From positions 1,054,001 to 1,118,000 of the forward strand of contig NZ_CP014839.1 of the NCBI RefSeq assembly GCF_001931675.1: a stretch of DNA of 64,000 nt. Direction: 5' to 3'. A program made the position numbers and the translations under genes. Shown piece by piece: positions 16,859-25,905 of the stretch; within the stretch, counting starts at the first letter, position 1; every line of letters starts with the position of its first letter. Source of the stretch: Pandoraea thiooxydans. Its GTDB lineage: Bacteria; Pseudomonadota; Gammaproteobacteria; Burkholderiales; Burkholderiaceae. Under the pieces are notes generated by a model. The model saw only the letters and a list, made by a program, of their open reading frames with translations, was not told the DNA's origin and did not search any database.

Positions 16859-18031
16859 TTATTTGCTTAGCAGTCGCATGGCGCTCTCGAGTCCGGCGAG
16901 CGTGATCGGGAACATGCGGTTTCCCATCAACTGCCGGATGATCGCCACCGACTGGCGGTATTGCCACAGTCCCTCGGGCTCCGGATTGAGCCACGCATGG
17001 CGCGGGAAATGATCGGTGAAGCGACGCAGCCAAAGGGCGCCGGCTTCGGGGTTGTTGTATTCGACCGAGCCGCCGGGCTGCAGTATTTCGTAGGGACTCA
17101 TGGTCGCATCGCCGACGAAAATGACTTTGTAGTCGGGTGGATACTTGCGGATGACGTCCCAGGTCGGAAAACGCTCGGCGTGCCGCCGCCGGTTTTCCTG
17201 CCACAGCCAGTCGTAGACGCAGTTGTGGAAATAATAGAACTCGAGATGCTTGAACTCGGACTTGGCCGCCGAGAAAAGCTCTTCGGTGCGCTTGATGTGA
17301 TCGTCCATCGAGCCGCCGACGTCGAGCAGCATCAGCACTTTTACGTTGTTGTGCCGCTCCGGCACGAGTTTCAGGTCGAGCCAGCCCGCATTGGCCGCAG
17401 TGCTGCGGATAGTGTCGTCCAGGTCGAGTTCTTCGGCCGCGCCTTGCCGCGCGAATTTGCGCAGGCGCCGCAACGCGATCTTGATATTGCGCGTGCCGAG
17501 TTCGACTTCATCGTCGTAGTCGCGATAGGCGCGCGCGTCCCAGACCTTCACCGCGCTGCGATTGCCGCCATCGCCGCCGATGCGAATGCCCTCCGGGTTG
17601 TAGCCGCCGTTGCCGAACGGCGACGTGCCGCCCGTGCCGATCCATTTGTTGCCGCCCTGATGCCGCTCCTTCTGCTCGTCGAGCAACTGCTTGAGGCGCT
17701 CCATCAGTTTGTCGAGCCCGCCCATGGCTTCGACCTTGGCCTTTTCTTCGGGCGTGAGCTCGCGCCGCAGGCGCTGTTCGAGCCAGTCGCGCGGAATCTC
17801 GGGATGGTTCTCGAGCGCCTGGCTGATGCCGTTGAAGTAGGCGCCGAACGCCTGGTCGAACTTGTCGAAATGTTTTTCGTCCTTGACCAGCGTCATGCGA
17901 GCCAGGTAGTAGAACTCGTCGAGCGACGGACCGATGACCTGCTTTTGCAGTGCTTCGAGCAGCGCCAGGTATTCCTTGACCGAGACCGGCAGCCTGGCGT
18001 CGCGCAGCGTGAAAAAGAAATCGATGAGCAT
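16859..18031 (-). CDS. VWA-domain protein, CoxE-like
   Basis: 390 residues. An N-terminal helical region (FFFTLRDARLPVSVKEYLALL) is typical of CoxE/YeaD-like proteins; the C-terminal von Willebrand A domain has a MIDAS-like loop LLDVGGSMDDHIKR in which glycine replaces the first Ser of DxSxS. VWA proteins paired with MoxR ATPases act in metal insertion or assembly of enzyme complexes. It starts 14 bp after the moxR gene on the same strand, so the two are an operon. The client is unknown; divergent cytochrome c genes are the nearest redox candidates. Confidence 0.88.
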   Translation of the reverse strand: MLIDFFFTLRDARLPVSVKEYLALLEALQKQVIGPSLDEFYYLARMTLVKDEKHFDKFDQAFGAYFNGISQALENHPEIPRDWLEQRLRRELTPEEKAKVEAMGGLDKLMERLKQLLDEQKERHQGGNKWIGTGGTSPFGNGGYNPEGIRIGGDGGNRSAVKVWDARAYRDYDDEVELGTRNIKIALRRLRKFARQGAAEELDLDDTIRSTAANAGWLDLKLVPERHNNVKVLMLLDVGGSMDDHIKRTEELFSAAKSEFKHLEFYYFHNCVYDWLWQENRRRHAERFPTWDVIRKYPPDYKVIFVGDATMSPYEILQPGGSVEYNNPEAGALWLRRFTDHFPRHAWLNPEPEGLWQYRQSVAIIRQLMGNRMFPITLAGLESAMRLLSK

Positions 18032-18045
18032 GGCCTGGGACCGTG

Positions 18046-18888
18046 TCAGCGATTGGCGCGGTTCATGAACACCAGGCGCTCGAACAGGTGCACGTCCTGC
18101 TCGTTTTTCAGCAGGGCGCCGTGCAGCGGCGGGATCGACAGTTTGTGGTCCTTGCTGCGCAGCGCTTGCGGGCCGATGTCCTCGGCCATCAGCAATTTGA
18201 GCCAGTCGAGCAACTCCGAGGTCGAAGGCTTTTTCTTCAGGCCGGGGATCTCGCGGATCTCGAAAAAGCTGGCCAGCGCCGCGCTGACCAATTCCTGCTT
18301 GATGCCGGGGTAGTGAACGTCGACGATCTGTTGCATGGTCGTCGCGTCCGGGAATTTGATGTAATGGAAAAAGCAGCGCCGCAGAAAGGCGTCCGGCAGT
18401 TCCTTTTCGTTATTCGACGTGATCACGACCAGCGGGCGATGACGGGCGCGCACCAGCTCGCGGGTCTCGTACACGTAGAACTCCATGCGGTCGAGCTCCC
18501 GCAGCAAATCGTTGGGGAACTCGATATCGGCCTTGTCGATTTCGTCGATCAGCAGCACGCTTTGCTGGTCGGACTCGAAGGCTTGCCACAGCACACCCTT
18601 GACGATGTAGTTGCGGATGTCCTTGACGCGCTCATCGCCCAGTTGCGAGTCGCGCAGCCGCGACACCGCATCGTACTCGTAGAGTCCTTGCTGCGCCTTG
18701 GTGGTCGACTTGACGTGCCACTGCAGGAGCGGCATGTTCAGCGCCGCGGCGACTTCCTCGGCCAGCATGGTTTTGCCGGTGCCGGGTTCGCCCTTGATCA
18801 GCAGCGGGCGTTGCAATGTCATTGCCGCGTTGACGGCAAGCTTGAGGTCGTCGGTGGCGACGTATTGGGAAGAGCCTTCGAAGCGCAT
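18046..18888 (-). CDS. MoxR-family AAA ATPase
   Basis: 280-residue MoxR/RavA-type AAA+ ATPase with Walker A GEPGTGKT (33-40), Walker B LLIDEIDKAD (about 113-121), sensor 1 VVITSNNEKELPDAFLRR and an arginine finger region. Such ATPases are chaperone-like and work with the VWA partner encoded next door. ATG at 18888 is chosen; a TTG 8 codons upstream is possible. A TATACT on the minus strand at 18920-18925 is a candidate -10. Confidence 0.92.
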   Translation of the reverse strand: MRFEGSSQYVATDDLKLAVNAAMTLQRPLLIKGEPGTGKTMLAEEVAAALNMPLLQWHVKSTTKAQQGLYEYDAVSRLRDSQLGDERVKDIRNYIVKGVLWQAFESDQQSVLLIDEIDKADIEFPNDLLRELDRMEFYVYETRELVRARHRPLVVITSNNEKELPDAFLRRCFFHYIKFPDATTMQQIVDVHYPGIKQELVSAALASFFEIREIPGLKKKPSTSELLDWLKLLMAEDIGPQALRSKDHKLSIPPLHGALLKNEQDVHLFERLVFMNRANR

Positions 18889-19149
18889 GGCGGACCGGGG
18901 GGGAAATGGCAAAAAAGTCAGTATAAGTCAAAGCGCATATCCCCTCCCGGAATTCCGCGCAAGTCGTTATTGGCAAAGGCTTGCACCCCTATTGGTCAGA
19001 GCCGCGCCGCAGGCCCCCCACCCCAATGGACTGGCGTTAGGCGACTGGGGTACAATTGACCGATTTTTTCGGCTGGTCGTCCGATGGAGCACGGCGGCGG
19101 TCGGTGAATGGCGCGTCAAACTTCTCAACCCATCGTTCTCGAAAAAACC

Positions 19150-19497
19150 ATGAAAAAGTTTCTCACGATGTTGACGCTGGCGGCCGGCATGACGACGCTG
19201 CATGCGGCTGATCTGAAAGGCAATGCCCTGGCGGCCAGGGACAAGGTCGCGATGTGCATCGGCTGCCATGGTATCCCCGGCTATCGCACGGCGTTTCCCG
19301 AGGTCTACCACGTCCCCAAGCTGGGCGGCCAGAACGCGCAGTACATCGAGAATGCGTTGAAGGAGTATGCGAAAGGCAACCGCAAGTTCCAGACGATGCA
19401 TGGCATCGCGGCGTCGCTGAGCGATCAGGACATCGCCGATATCGCGGCCTACTATTCGCAGCAGACGGCGGCCACGCCACCCAATCCCGACAAATAA
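19150..19497 (+). CDS. Class I cytochrome c (cytochrome c553-like), periplasmic
   Basis: 115 residues. A Sec signal peptide (KKFLTMLTLAAGMTTLHAA) is followed by heme-binding CIGCH (Cys36, Cys39, His40). GGQNAQYIENALKEY and a C-terminal IADIAAYYSQQ are typical of class I cytochromes; a Met in FQTMHGIA is the likely sixth ligand. It carries electrons in the periplasm. It is followed after 24 bp by a second cytochrome c of similar fold. The start with a usable signal peptide is at 19150; a longer frame from 19108 adds a non-signal segment. Confidence 0.9.
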   Translation: MKKFLTMLTLAAGMTTLHAADLKGNALAARDKVAMCIGCHGIPGYRTAFPEVYHVPKLGGQNAQYIENALKEYAKGNRKFQTMHGIAASLSDQDIADIAAYYSQQTAATPPNPDK

Positions 19498-19521
19498 CAA
19501 AGACGCGGCATAGGAGAACCC

Positions 19522-19914
19522 ATGAAATCACTGTACGCAGTATTGACCGCGGTTGCCGTATCGACGCTTGCTTTGCCGGCCGCCCAGGCCGCCGATGTGG
19601 CGCTTGGCAAGGCACTGGTTGAAAAGGCCAATTGCGCGGCCTGTCATGGCGCGGGCTTGAACCATCCGATCAGCCCGGCCTATCCGAAACTCGCCGGGCA
19701 GTACGCCGACTATATCTACAACGCGTTGCGCGCCTATCAGAACGGCGACAGCCCGGTGTTCGGGCGTGATAACCCGATCATGAAGGCCCAGGTGCTGCAG
19801 AGCCCGGCGGTGACCGGCAAGGACGGCAAGCCGCGACCGTTCACGTCGGCCGAGTTACACGACATTGCTGCTTACGTCGCGTCGTTGCCCGGCGACCTGG
19901 TGACGAACAAATAA
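19522..19914 (+). CDS. Class I cytochrome c (cytochrome c553-like), periplasmic
   Basis: 130 residues with a signal peptide ending at AAQAA, heme motif CAACH (Cys38, Cys41, His42), LAGQYADYIYNALRAYQNG, a Met in DNPIMKAQ as candidate axial ligand and a C-terminal ELHDIAAYVASLPG helix. It is homologous to the preceding cytochrome, and the two probably form a pair that exchanges electrons. A TAGGAGA ribosome site precedes the ATG. A strong bidirectional terminator follows. Confidence 0.92.
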   Translation: MKSLYAVLTAVAVSTLALPAAQAADVALGKALVEKANCAACHGAGLNHPISPAYPKLAGQYADYIYNALRAYQNGDSPVFGRDNPIMKAQVLQSPAVTGKDGKPRPFTSAELHDIAAYVASLPGDLVTNK

Positions 19915-19936
19915 ACCGGCATTGGTTTGCCGCCGT

Positions 19937-19969
19937 GAAAAAGCCTCGGTGTTGCGCCGAGGCTTTTTC
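19937..19969. terminator. Bidirectional rho-independent terminator
   Basis: GAAAAAGCCTCGG (19937-19949) pairs perfectly with CCGAGGCTTTTTC (19957-19969) around a 7-nt loop. It sits between the convergent cytochrome and DUF1841 genes and can end both. Confidence 0.92.
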
Positions 19970-19981
19970 GTATTTGCGGCG

Positions 19982-20413
19982 CTAGCGCGAGGCCAACTGC
20001 TCGATGCGCTCGAGGTAGGCCGCGGAGTCCGGCGGCGTGCCGGTGCGCTGCGCCTCCCAGAGCGTCTGTCCGAGGCATTCCATGATCTGGTGCTGCGCTT
20101 CATGAGGTGAGTCGAGCCGTTGGCTCAGGCGCTCGTAGGCGGCCCGGATCCCCGGCGGCTGGTCGATGGAGATCTGCTCGCTGATGGCAAGGTGCATCGA
20201 CAGATGCAGGAAAGGGTTGGTTTTGCCTTGTTCCGGGGTGTAGTCGTGCCCGACGCTGTCGCCCGCATCGCTCAGGTCGTCGTGATATTCCGGGTGCTCG
20301 ATGATCCACTCGGCCGCGATGCTCTCGAGCGGTGTGAGCACACCGCCTTCGCGCTGCTTGCGCCATGTCTGGCAAAAGAATTGCCGCACTTCGTCGCGGC
20401 TTGGATTGAACAT
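19982..20413 (-). CDS. DUF1841 family protein
   Basis: 143 residues matching DUF1841: MFNPSRDEVRQFFCQTW at the start, LTPLESIAAEWIIEHPEYH, NPFLHLSMHLAISEQISIDQ with the conserved histidines, and a C-terminal AQHQIMECLGQTLWEAQ. The His-rich helical pattern suggests metal binding, but function is unknown. ATG at 20413 with a perfect GGAGG ribosome site is chosen over an upstream TTG frame. Confidence 0.88.
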   Translation of the reverse strand: MFNPSRDEVRQFFCQTWRKQREGGVLTPLESIAAEWIIEHPEYHDDLSDAGDSVGHDYTPEQGKTNPFLHLSMHLAISEQISIDQPPGIRAAYERLSQRLDSPHEAQHQIMECLGQTLWEAQRTGTPPDSAAYLERIEQLASR

Positions 20414-20511
20414 GAAACCTCCGGCGCATGCACGCCCCATAAGTGTCTGCGGACGCTACAATGGCGCGGCGCGAGGCGTGACATCAACAGTAATAGCGAT
20501 CGTTCGACATT

Positions 20512-21441
20512 ATGACGCATGCATTGAGACTGCGCTGGCCGGCCGGCGCCTGGCAGGGCGTGGCGCTGATCGCCAGCTCGGCTGCCGCTTTTGGCGCGAT
20601 GCCGATTTTCGCTCGCGCCGCCTATGCCGACGGAGCGGACGTGTTCGGCTTGCTGCTGACGCGTTTTGGCCTTGCTTTCGTATTGCTCGGGTGGTTCGCA
20701 TGGTCCCGGCGTATCGCGCTGCCGCCCTGGCGGCGCGTCGCCGCGCTGGCCTTGATGGGCGGCATCGGGTATGTCGGGCAATCGATCTGCTATTTCGAGG
20801 CACTGCGATTCGCGCAGGCTGGCCTGGTGGCGTTGCTGCTTTATCTGTACCCGTTTTTCGTGACCGTGTTGGCGGCTATGTTCCTGCACGAGCGGCTCAC
20901 GCGGGTTAAGATTGGCGCGCTGCTGCTGTGCTCGGCCGGTTGCGCGCTGACAGTGGGTGGCGGCGTCGGCCAACCGCTCGGCATCGGTTTGGCGATCGGG
21001 GCTGCGATGATCTACTCGATATACATCGTGGTCGGGGCACGCGTGAGCGCCGGCGTCGATCCGCGCGCGACGACGCTGGTCGTGTGTGGCGCCGCGTCGC
21101 TGGTCCTGAGTTGCGCCGCGCTGGTCCGCAGCCATGCGGGCGCCCCGCCGCATTGGCCGGCCCACGCCGGTGGATGGCTGGCGCTGGTCGCGATTGCCGT
21201 GTTCTCGACCGTGGTTGCGATCCTGACTTTCTTTGCCGGCATGCAGCGGTTGGGCGCGGCGCGCGCATCGATGCTGTCGACGCTCGAGCCGGGCGTGACC
21301 GTGGCATTGGCCGCCATCACCTTGGGCGAGAAACTCAAGCCCGGGCAGTTGGCCGGCGGCTTGCTGATTTTGGCCGGCGTGCTCTGGCTGTCGGTGCGCG
21401 ATCGCCAGAGCCATGCGCCCGAGCCGCCGACGCCAGCCTGA
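20512..21441 (+). CDS. EamA/DMT-family transporter
   Basis: 309-residue ten-helix drug/metabolite transporter, with repeats ending YFEALRFAQAGLVALLLYLYP and RASMLSTLEPGVTVALAAITLGE, the typical EamA helix-4/helix-9 motifs. It probably exports a metabolite across the inner membrane; the substrate is unknown. A TACAAT -10 at 20457-20462 lies in the 98-bp gap shared with the divergent DUF1841 gene. It is unrelated in position to the EamA gene at 5891. Confidence 0.88.
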   Translation: MTHALRLRWPAGAWQGVALIASSAAAFGAMPIFARAAYADGADVFGLLLTRFGLAFVLLGWFAWSRRIALPPWRRVAALALMGGIGYVGQSICYFEALRFAQAGLVALLLYLYPFFVTVLAAMFLHERLTRVKIGALLLCSAGCALTVGGGVGQPLGIGLAIGAAMIYSIYIVVGARVSAGVDPRATTLVVCGAASLVLSCAALVRSHAGAPPHWPAHAGGWLALVAIAVFSTVVAILTFFAGMQRLGAARASMLSTLEPGVTVALAAITLGEKLKPGQLAGGLLILAGVLWLSVRDRQSHAPEPPTPA

Positions 21442-21489
21442 CGCGATTCGGCCGGCGCCGTTAAAATCAAGCCTGCACGAACTCTCACC

Positions 21490-22089
21490 ATGGAACTGGC
21501 AATGAATCAAATCGACCCGTCCGCCATCGGGCAACTGTTCACGGATGCCCGCACGCACGCCGCATGGCAGGACAGGGCGGTGCCCGACAGTGTTCTCAAG
21601 GATTTGTACGACCTGATGAAATGGGGGCCGACCTCCGGCAACAGTACGCCGGCGCGCATGGTCTTCGTGCGCAGTCCGGCGCAAAAGGCCGTGCTGCTTG
21701 AATGCATGGCGCCCGGCAATGTCGAGAAGACCCGCACGGCGCCGGTCACGGCCATCGTGGCCTACGATTTGGCGTTTTTCGAACATTTGCCGCGCCTGTT
21801 TCCGCATGCCGACATGCGCACCGGATTTGCCGCGAACCCTGAACGAGCTGCGCGCGCCGCGCTGATGAACGGTTCGCTGCAAGGCGGTTATTTCATTCTC
21901 GCGGCCCGTGCGTTGGGCCTGGATTGCGGCCCGATGGGCGGGTTCGACGCCGAGAAGGTCAATGCCGCGTTCTTTGCCGACAGTACCTGGCGGGTGAATT
22001 TCATCTGCAATCTTGGGTATGGCGACGCGGCGCGACTGCACCCCCGTGGCCCGCGCCTGTCGTTCGACGAGGCTTGCCGGATCGTCTGA
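21490..22089 (+). CDS. Nitroreductase family protein, RutE-like (malonic semialdehyde reductase type)
   Basis: 199-residue FMN-dependent nitroreductase-fold protein. [47 protein letters not shown] and FICNLGYGD match the RutE/HadB group, which reduces malonic semialdehyde to 3-hydroxypropionate in pyrimidine degradation. No other rut genes are present here, so a general enal/semialdehyde or quinone reductase role is equally possible. A TAAAAT -10 is at 21462-21467. The 170 bp after it up to nth hold no clear element. Confidence 0.85.
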   Translation: MELAMNQIDPSAIGQLFTDARTHAAWQDRAVPDSVLKDLYDLMKWGPTSGNSTPARMVFVRSPAQKAVLLECMAPGNVEKTRTAPVTAIVAYDLAFFEHLPRLFPHADMRTGFAANPERAARAALMNGSLQGGYFILAARALGLDCGPMGGFDAEKVNAAFFADSTWRVNFICNLGYGDAARLHPRGPRLSFDEACRIV

Positions 22090-22261
22090 GCGATTTGTCT
22101 CGATGCGGCCGCTTGGCAGGGCGTCGAGAGACTGCCGTGTGTGCCTGCCTGACTCGGGGCTGGGCAGTGCCCGGAATTGTTACAGCCGACGTGTGCGCTC
22201 CGCTTCCCGCGCGTCGGCCTGACCTGATTCAAACCCGCTCGCTACGTTTTTCAACGCCGTG

Positions 22262-22909
22262 TCACGCGCCGTCGGGCGCCGGCGTTTTATCGCGATATTC
22301 GCACAGGGGTTCGATCACGCAGTGCCAGCACTCTGGCTTGCGGGCCTTGCAGACATAACGTCCGTGCAGAATCAGCCAATGATGCGCGTCGAGGAGGAAT
22401 TCGTTGGGGGTGGTGCGCTCGAGCGCCAGCTCGACGGCCAGCGGGTCCTTGCCGGGGGCCAGTCCGGTGCGGTTGGCGACCCGGAAAATGTGCGTGTCCA
22501 CAGCGATGGTCGGCTGACTGAATGCGGTGTTGAGCACGACGTTGGCGGTTTTGCGACCGACCCCGGGCAAGGCTTCGAGCGCCTCTCGCGAGGCTGGCAC
22601 CTGGCCGCCATGCCGTTCGAGCAGCAGACGGCAGGTGGCAATGACGTTCTTGGCCTTGTTGCGGAACAGGCCGATGGTCTTGATGTATTCGGTGAGTCCC
22701 GGCTCGCCCAGCGCCAGCATCGTCTGCGGCGTATTGGCCACCAGAAACAGGCGGCGGGTGGCTTTGTTGACCGACACGTCGGTTGCCTGCGCCGAGAGCA
22801 TCACGGCGATCAGCAGTTCGAACGGCGTGGTGTAGGCCAGCTCGGTGGTGGGGTGAGGGTTGAGTTCGCGCAACGTCTCGAAAATCGCGCGACGCTTGAC
22901 GTCGTTCAT
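22262..22909 (-). CDS. nth: Endonuclease III (Nth), DNA glycosylase/AP lyase
   Basis: 215 residues. The helix-hairpin-helix [12 protein letters not shown] gives the catalytic Lys120, and VDTHIFRV gives Asp138, the same numbers as the E. coli enzyme. The C-terminal 4Fe-4S cluster cysteines are 187, 194, 197 and 203. It removes oxidised pyrimidines and nicks the abasic site. Its start overlaps the stop of rsxB by ATGA. In enterobacteria nth is the last gene of the rsx operon; here only rsxB remains beside it. Confidence 0.97.
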   Translation of the reverse strand: MNDVKRRAIFETLRELNPHPTTELAYTTPFELLIAVMLSAQATDVSVNKATRRLFLVANTPQTMLALGEPGLTEYIKTIGLFRNKAKNVIATCRLLLERHGGQVPASREALEALPGVGRKTANVVLNTAFSQPTIAVDTHIFRVANRTGLAPGKDPLAVELALERTTPNEFLLDAHHWLILHGRYVCKARKPECWHCVIEPLCEYRDKTPAPDGA

Positions 22910-23751
22910 GACGGCGTTCCTGTTGGGTTGTCGGGCTTGCCGGGTTCCGGCGGAGCATCGCTCAGGCCAAGACGGCGTCGCCGCGCCTCCGCCTGATCGA
23001 TCTGGGCCTGGGTTTGTGCGCTCGGATTATCGACGTTTTTGGGCCCCAGCCCTTGTTGGCGCAGGGCCTCCTTCTTTTGCCGGGCGCGCTCCAGCGCCGC
23101 CTGGATGATCGCCTGCTTGCGTGCGGCGGCGGCGGCGGCGGCGGCGTCGACGGCGGCGGCCGGCGCGTTGCCGCCAGGCGGTTGCGCCTGGGCGGCAGCC
23201 AGGCGCGCCGCCTTGGCTGCCAGGCGGGCTTCCTGAGCCGCCTGCTCGCGCCTGCGGCGAGCCTGATGTTGCTCATAGCGCTCGCGCGCGGCGTCGGCCT
23301 GCGCCTGCGACCAGGCATCCCAGCCGGTCAGGTTGCCGGTGACGGGCACCATGGCGATGCAATCGACCGGACATGGCGGCACGCACAGGTCGCAGCCGGT
23401 GCAAAGGGCTTCGACGACGGTGTGCATTTGCTTGGCCGCGCCCACGATCGCATCGACCGGGCACGCCTGCATGCACAGGGTGCAACCGATGCATAACGAT
23501 TCGTCGATGAGCGCGCGCGGCCGTGGACGTTCCACGCCATTGGCCGGATTGAGCGGCAGCGGCGGTTTGCCTAGCAAGTCGGCAAGTCGCGCCACGCCTT
23601 GCGCGCCGCCCGGCGGGCACTGGTTGTGTTGCGCCTGGCCGCGCGCCATCGCCTCGGCGTAGGGCCGGCAACCGTCGTAGCCGCATTTGGTGCATTGCGT
23701 CTGCGGCAAGGCGTCTTCGAGACGCTCGGCAAGGGAACGGGATTCGGTCAC
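22906..23751 (-). CDS. rsxB: RnfB/RsxB-type ferredoxin with long Ala/Arg-rich tail (orphan)
   Basis: 281 residues. The N-terminal Fe4 domain (Cys20, 23, 28, 45) is followed by two 4Fe-4S ferredoxin motifs ([12 protein letters not shown], Cys87-97; [12 protein letters not shown], Cys117-127). A low-complexity tail of about 130 residues, rich in Ala, Arg and Gln and probably helical, ends the protein. The membrane-anchoring helix of canonical RnfB is missing. No other rnf/rsx genes are in the window. It overlaps nth by 4 bp. It probably acts as a soluble electron carrier; partner unknown. Confidence 0.9.
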   Translation of the reverse strand: MTESRSLAERLEDALPQTQCTKCGYDGCRPYAEAMARGQAQHNQCPPGGAQGVARLADLLGKPPLPLNPANGVERPRPRALIDESLCIGCTLCMQACPVDAIVGAAKQMHTVVEALCTGCDLCVPPCPVDCIAMVPVTGNLTGWDAWSQAQADAARERYEQHQARRRREQAAQEARLAAKAARLAAAQAQPPGGNAPAAAVDAAAAAAAARKQAIIQAALERARQKKEALRQQGLGPKNVDNPSAQTQAQIDQAEARRRRLGLSDAPPEPGKPDNPTGTPS

Positions 23752-23862
23752 TTCAGCACATCGGTTAAGGGCAATCGGAAATTATCGTCGATTTTTGGGC
23801 CGGCCGGATCCCTGTGCCATAATGCGCGCGCCGGGCGCAAAGTCGGCACAGGCTGGACTTCC

Positions 23863-24531
23863 ATGAACGACAAGGCCATGACTCAAGATCTGAACAAACT
23901 CAAGCGGGATCCGGAACGCACGCGCAAGCGCATTCTCGAGGCCGCGACCGAGGAGTTCTCCGAGCGCGGCTTGAGCGGCGCCCGGGTCGACAGCATTGCC
24001 CGTCGCGCCGACGTCAACGAGCGCATGCTGTATTACTACTTCGGCAACAAGGATCAGTTGTATCTTGCCGTGCTGGAGAAGGTCTACGGCGATTTCAACG
24101 ACGCCGAACACGCGCTGCAGCTCGATGCGCTCGCGCCGCTCGATGCGGTCCGGGAACTGGCGCATTTCATCTGGAACTATTATCAGCAGCATCCGGAGCT
24201 GATTCGGCTGATCAACAACGAAAACCTTCACGAGGCGCGCCATATGCGCGAATCGACCCGGGTCCAGGCGTTCGTCTCACCGATTGTCGCGATGCTGGCG
24301 TCGGTGCTCGAGCGCGGCGAGGCCGATGGCACGATCCAGCCCGGCGTCGATCCGGTGCAATGTTATGTGACGATCTCCGGGCTCGGCTACTACGTGCTCT
24401 CCAATCGCCACACGCTGACCACCGTGATGGGGCGCGACCCTCTTGCGCCCGAGGAGCGGGCCCGCACGATGGCATTTCACACTGACATGCTGCTGAATTA
24501 CCTGCGCGCGGGCGCCAAGCCGGCTAACTAG
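23863..24531 (+). CDS. TetR-family transcriptional regulator
   Basis: 222 residues. The N-terminal helix-turn-helix (about 18-65) reads TRKRILEAATEEFSERGLSG, ARVDSIARRADVNERMLYYYFGNKDQLY. The C-terminal domain (TetR_C AcrR/CmeR-like) is helical. The target and ligand are unknown. Its TAG stop and the TAG of phaZ on the other strand share the palindrome CTAG at 24528-24531. ATG at 23863 is preferred to one 5 codons later. A CATAAT -10 is at 23817-23822. Confidence 0.9.
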   Translation: MNDKAMTQDLNKLKRDPERTRKRILEAATEEFSERGLSGARVDSIARRADVNERMLYYYFGNKDQLYLAVLEKVYGDFNDAEHALQLDALAPLDAVRELAHFIWNYYQQHPELIRLINNENLHEARHMRESTRVQAFVSPIVAMLASVLERGEADGTIQPGVDPVQCYVTISGLGYYVLSNRHTLTTVMGRDPLAPEERARTMAFHTDMLLNYLRAGAKPAN

Positions 24532-25811
24532 CGAGCGGAGGCCGTCTTGGCGACGGTCTTGGGCATCGGATTGTCGTAAGCGCGAATGAAATCCCTGATT
24601 TTCGGGTAAATCACCGTACGCCAGCGGCTTCCGGAGAAGATGCCGTAGTGTCCGCAACCCGGTGCCGTGAAGTGCTGGCGATGGCTCGCCGGAATGCCGG
24701 TGCAAAGGTCATGCGCCGCTTCGGTCTGGCCGCTGCCGGAAATGTCATCGAGTTCGCCCTCGATCGTGAACAGGGCAGTGCGAGTGATGTCCTGCGGGCG
24801 CACGCGCTCGCCACGTACATCCCACGTGCCCTTGGCCAGGCGAAATTCCTGGAACACAGTGTGAATGGTCTCGAGGTAATACTCGGCCGCCATATCGAGC
24901 ACGGCGTTGTATTCGTCGTAGAAGCGGCGGTGGGCCTCGGCGTCGTCGTTGTCGCCGCGCAACAGGTCGAGGTAGTAGTCCCAATGCGAGGTGACGTGCC
25001 GATCGGGGTTCATCGCCACGAAGCCGGCATGCTGCAGGAAACCCGGATAGACCATTCGGCCGGCGCCCGGATAGTTGCTCGGCACCGCGTAAATGACGGT
25101 ATCACGGAACCATTCGAAAGACTTGTTGGTGGCCAGCGAGTTGACCGACGTCGGACATTTGCGCGCATCGATCGGCCCGCCCATCATGGTCATGGTCTTG
25201 GGCGTGGGCTCGCCGTTGCTGGCCATCAGCGAGATGGCCGCCAGTACCGGTACGGTGGGCTGGCAAACCGAAATCACATGCAGATTTTCGGCGCCGATGT
25301 GGCGGATGAAATCCTGTATGTAGGCGACATAGTCGTCGAGATGGAACGGTCCTTCGGAGGCCGGCACCATGCGTGCGTCGTTCCAGTCGGTGATGTACAC
25401 CTTGTGATCTTGCAGCAGTGTGCGCACGGTGTCGCGCAGCAGCGTGGAGTGATGGCCGGACAGCGGCGCGCAAACCAGCACGGTCGGCTCTTCCTTCATG
25501 CCCCGCACGGTATTGGTGTCGTCCGAGTAGCGTTTGAAGCGCAGCAGGCGGCAGAAGGGTTTCTCAATGATCGTCTGTTCGATGATCGGACACTTGCGAC
25601 CGTCCTTTTCGATCTGGCGAATATCGAATTCCGGCTTTTCGTAGGCCTTGCCCAGCCGGTAAAGCAGTTCGTACCCGGCAGCGACCCGGGCGGCGCCGGG
25701 GATCAGGGCAAACGGGCTGGCGGGGTCGGCAAACGACTTTGCCGCGGCCTCTGCCCAGGCCGTCATCGGATTTAACCAGGCGCGCTGATATTCATGAATT
25801 TGATACAGCAT
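24528..25811 (-). CDS. phaZ: Intracellular polyhydroxyalkanoate depolymerase
   Basis: 427 residues, PhaZa-type intracellular PHB depolymerase. The catalytic triad is Cys183 (VISVCQPTVP lipase-like box), Asp355 (EGELDDISG) and His388 (GCGHYGIFSG), identical in position to the Ralstonia eutropha PhaZa1 residues. It mobilises stored poly-3-hydroxybutyrate granules in the cytoplasm. It has its own promoter region with a perfect 11-bp inverted repeat. No phaC/A/B genes are in this window. The start is the family-typical MLYQIHEYQRAWLNP. Confidence 0.96.
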   Translation of the reverse strand: MLYQIHEYQRAWLNPMTAWAEAAAKSFADPASPFALIPGAARVAAGYELLYRLGKAYEKPEFDIRQIEKDGRKCPIIEQTIIEKPFCRLLRFKRYSDDTNTVRGMKEEPTVLVCAPLSGHHSTLLRDTVRTLLQDHKVYITDWNDARMVPASEGPFHLDDYVAYIQDFIRHIGAENLHVISVCQPTVPVLAAISLMASNGEPTPKTMTMMGGPIDARKCPTSVNSLATNKSFEWFRDTVIYAVPSNYPGAGRMVYPGFLQHAGFVAMNPDRHVTSHWDYYLDLLRGDNDDAEAHRRFYDEYNAVLDMAAEYYLETIHTVFQEFRLAKGTWDVRGERVRPQDITRTALFTIEGELDDISGSGQTEAAHDLCTGIPASHRQHFTAPGCGHYGIFSGSRWRTVIYPKIRDFIRAYDNPMPKTVAKTASAR

Positions 25812-25853
25812 GGCATGCCTTGGAACGAGGGGAATGATTTGATTATGCAGTAC

Positions 25854-25885
25854 ATTGATTTTGTGTGCAACGCAACAAAATCAAT
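25854..25885. promoter_or_regulatory. Perfect inverted repeat upstream of phaZ
   Basis: ATTGATTTTGT (25854-25864) and ACAAAATCAAT (25875-25885) are perfect complements around a 10-nt centre GTGCAACGCA. It lies 43 bp ahead of the phaZ start. The centre (TTGTTGCGTTGCACACAA on the phaZ strand) resembles the TGC/GCA-type sites of PhaR, the PHB-responsive repressor; this is inference. Confidence 0.6.
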
Positions 25886-25905
25886 GGCTTGAATTTTTTG
25901 TTTCC

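Noticed and set aside
22090-22261. Possible small gene between the nitroreductase and nth
   Set aside because: 172 bp with no start plus ribosome site and no conserved-looking frame.
23100-23240. GCC-rich repeat tract in rsxB
   Set aside because: It encodes the Ala-rich tail of RsxB in frame and is not an independent repeat element.
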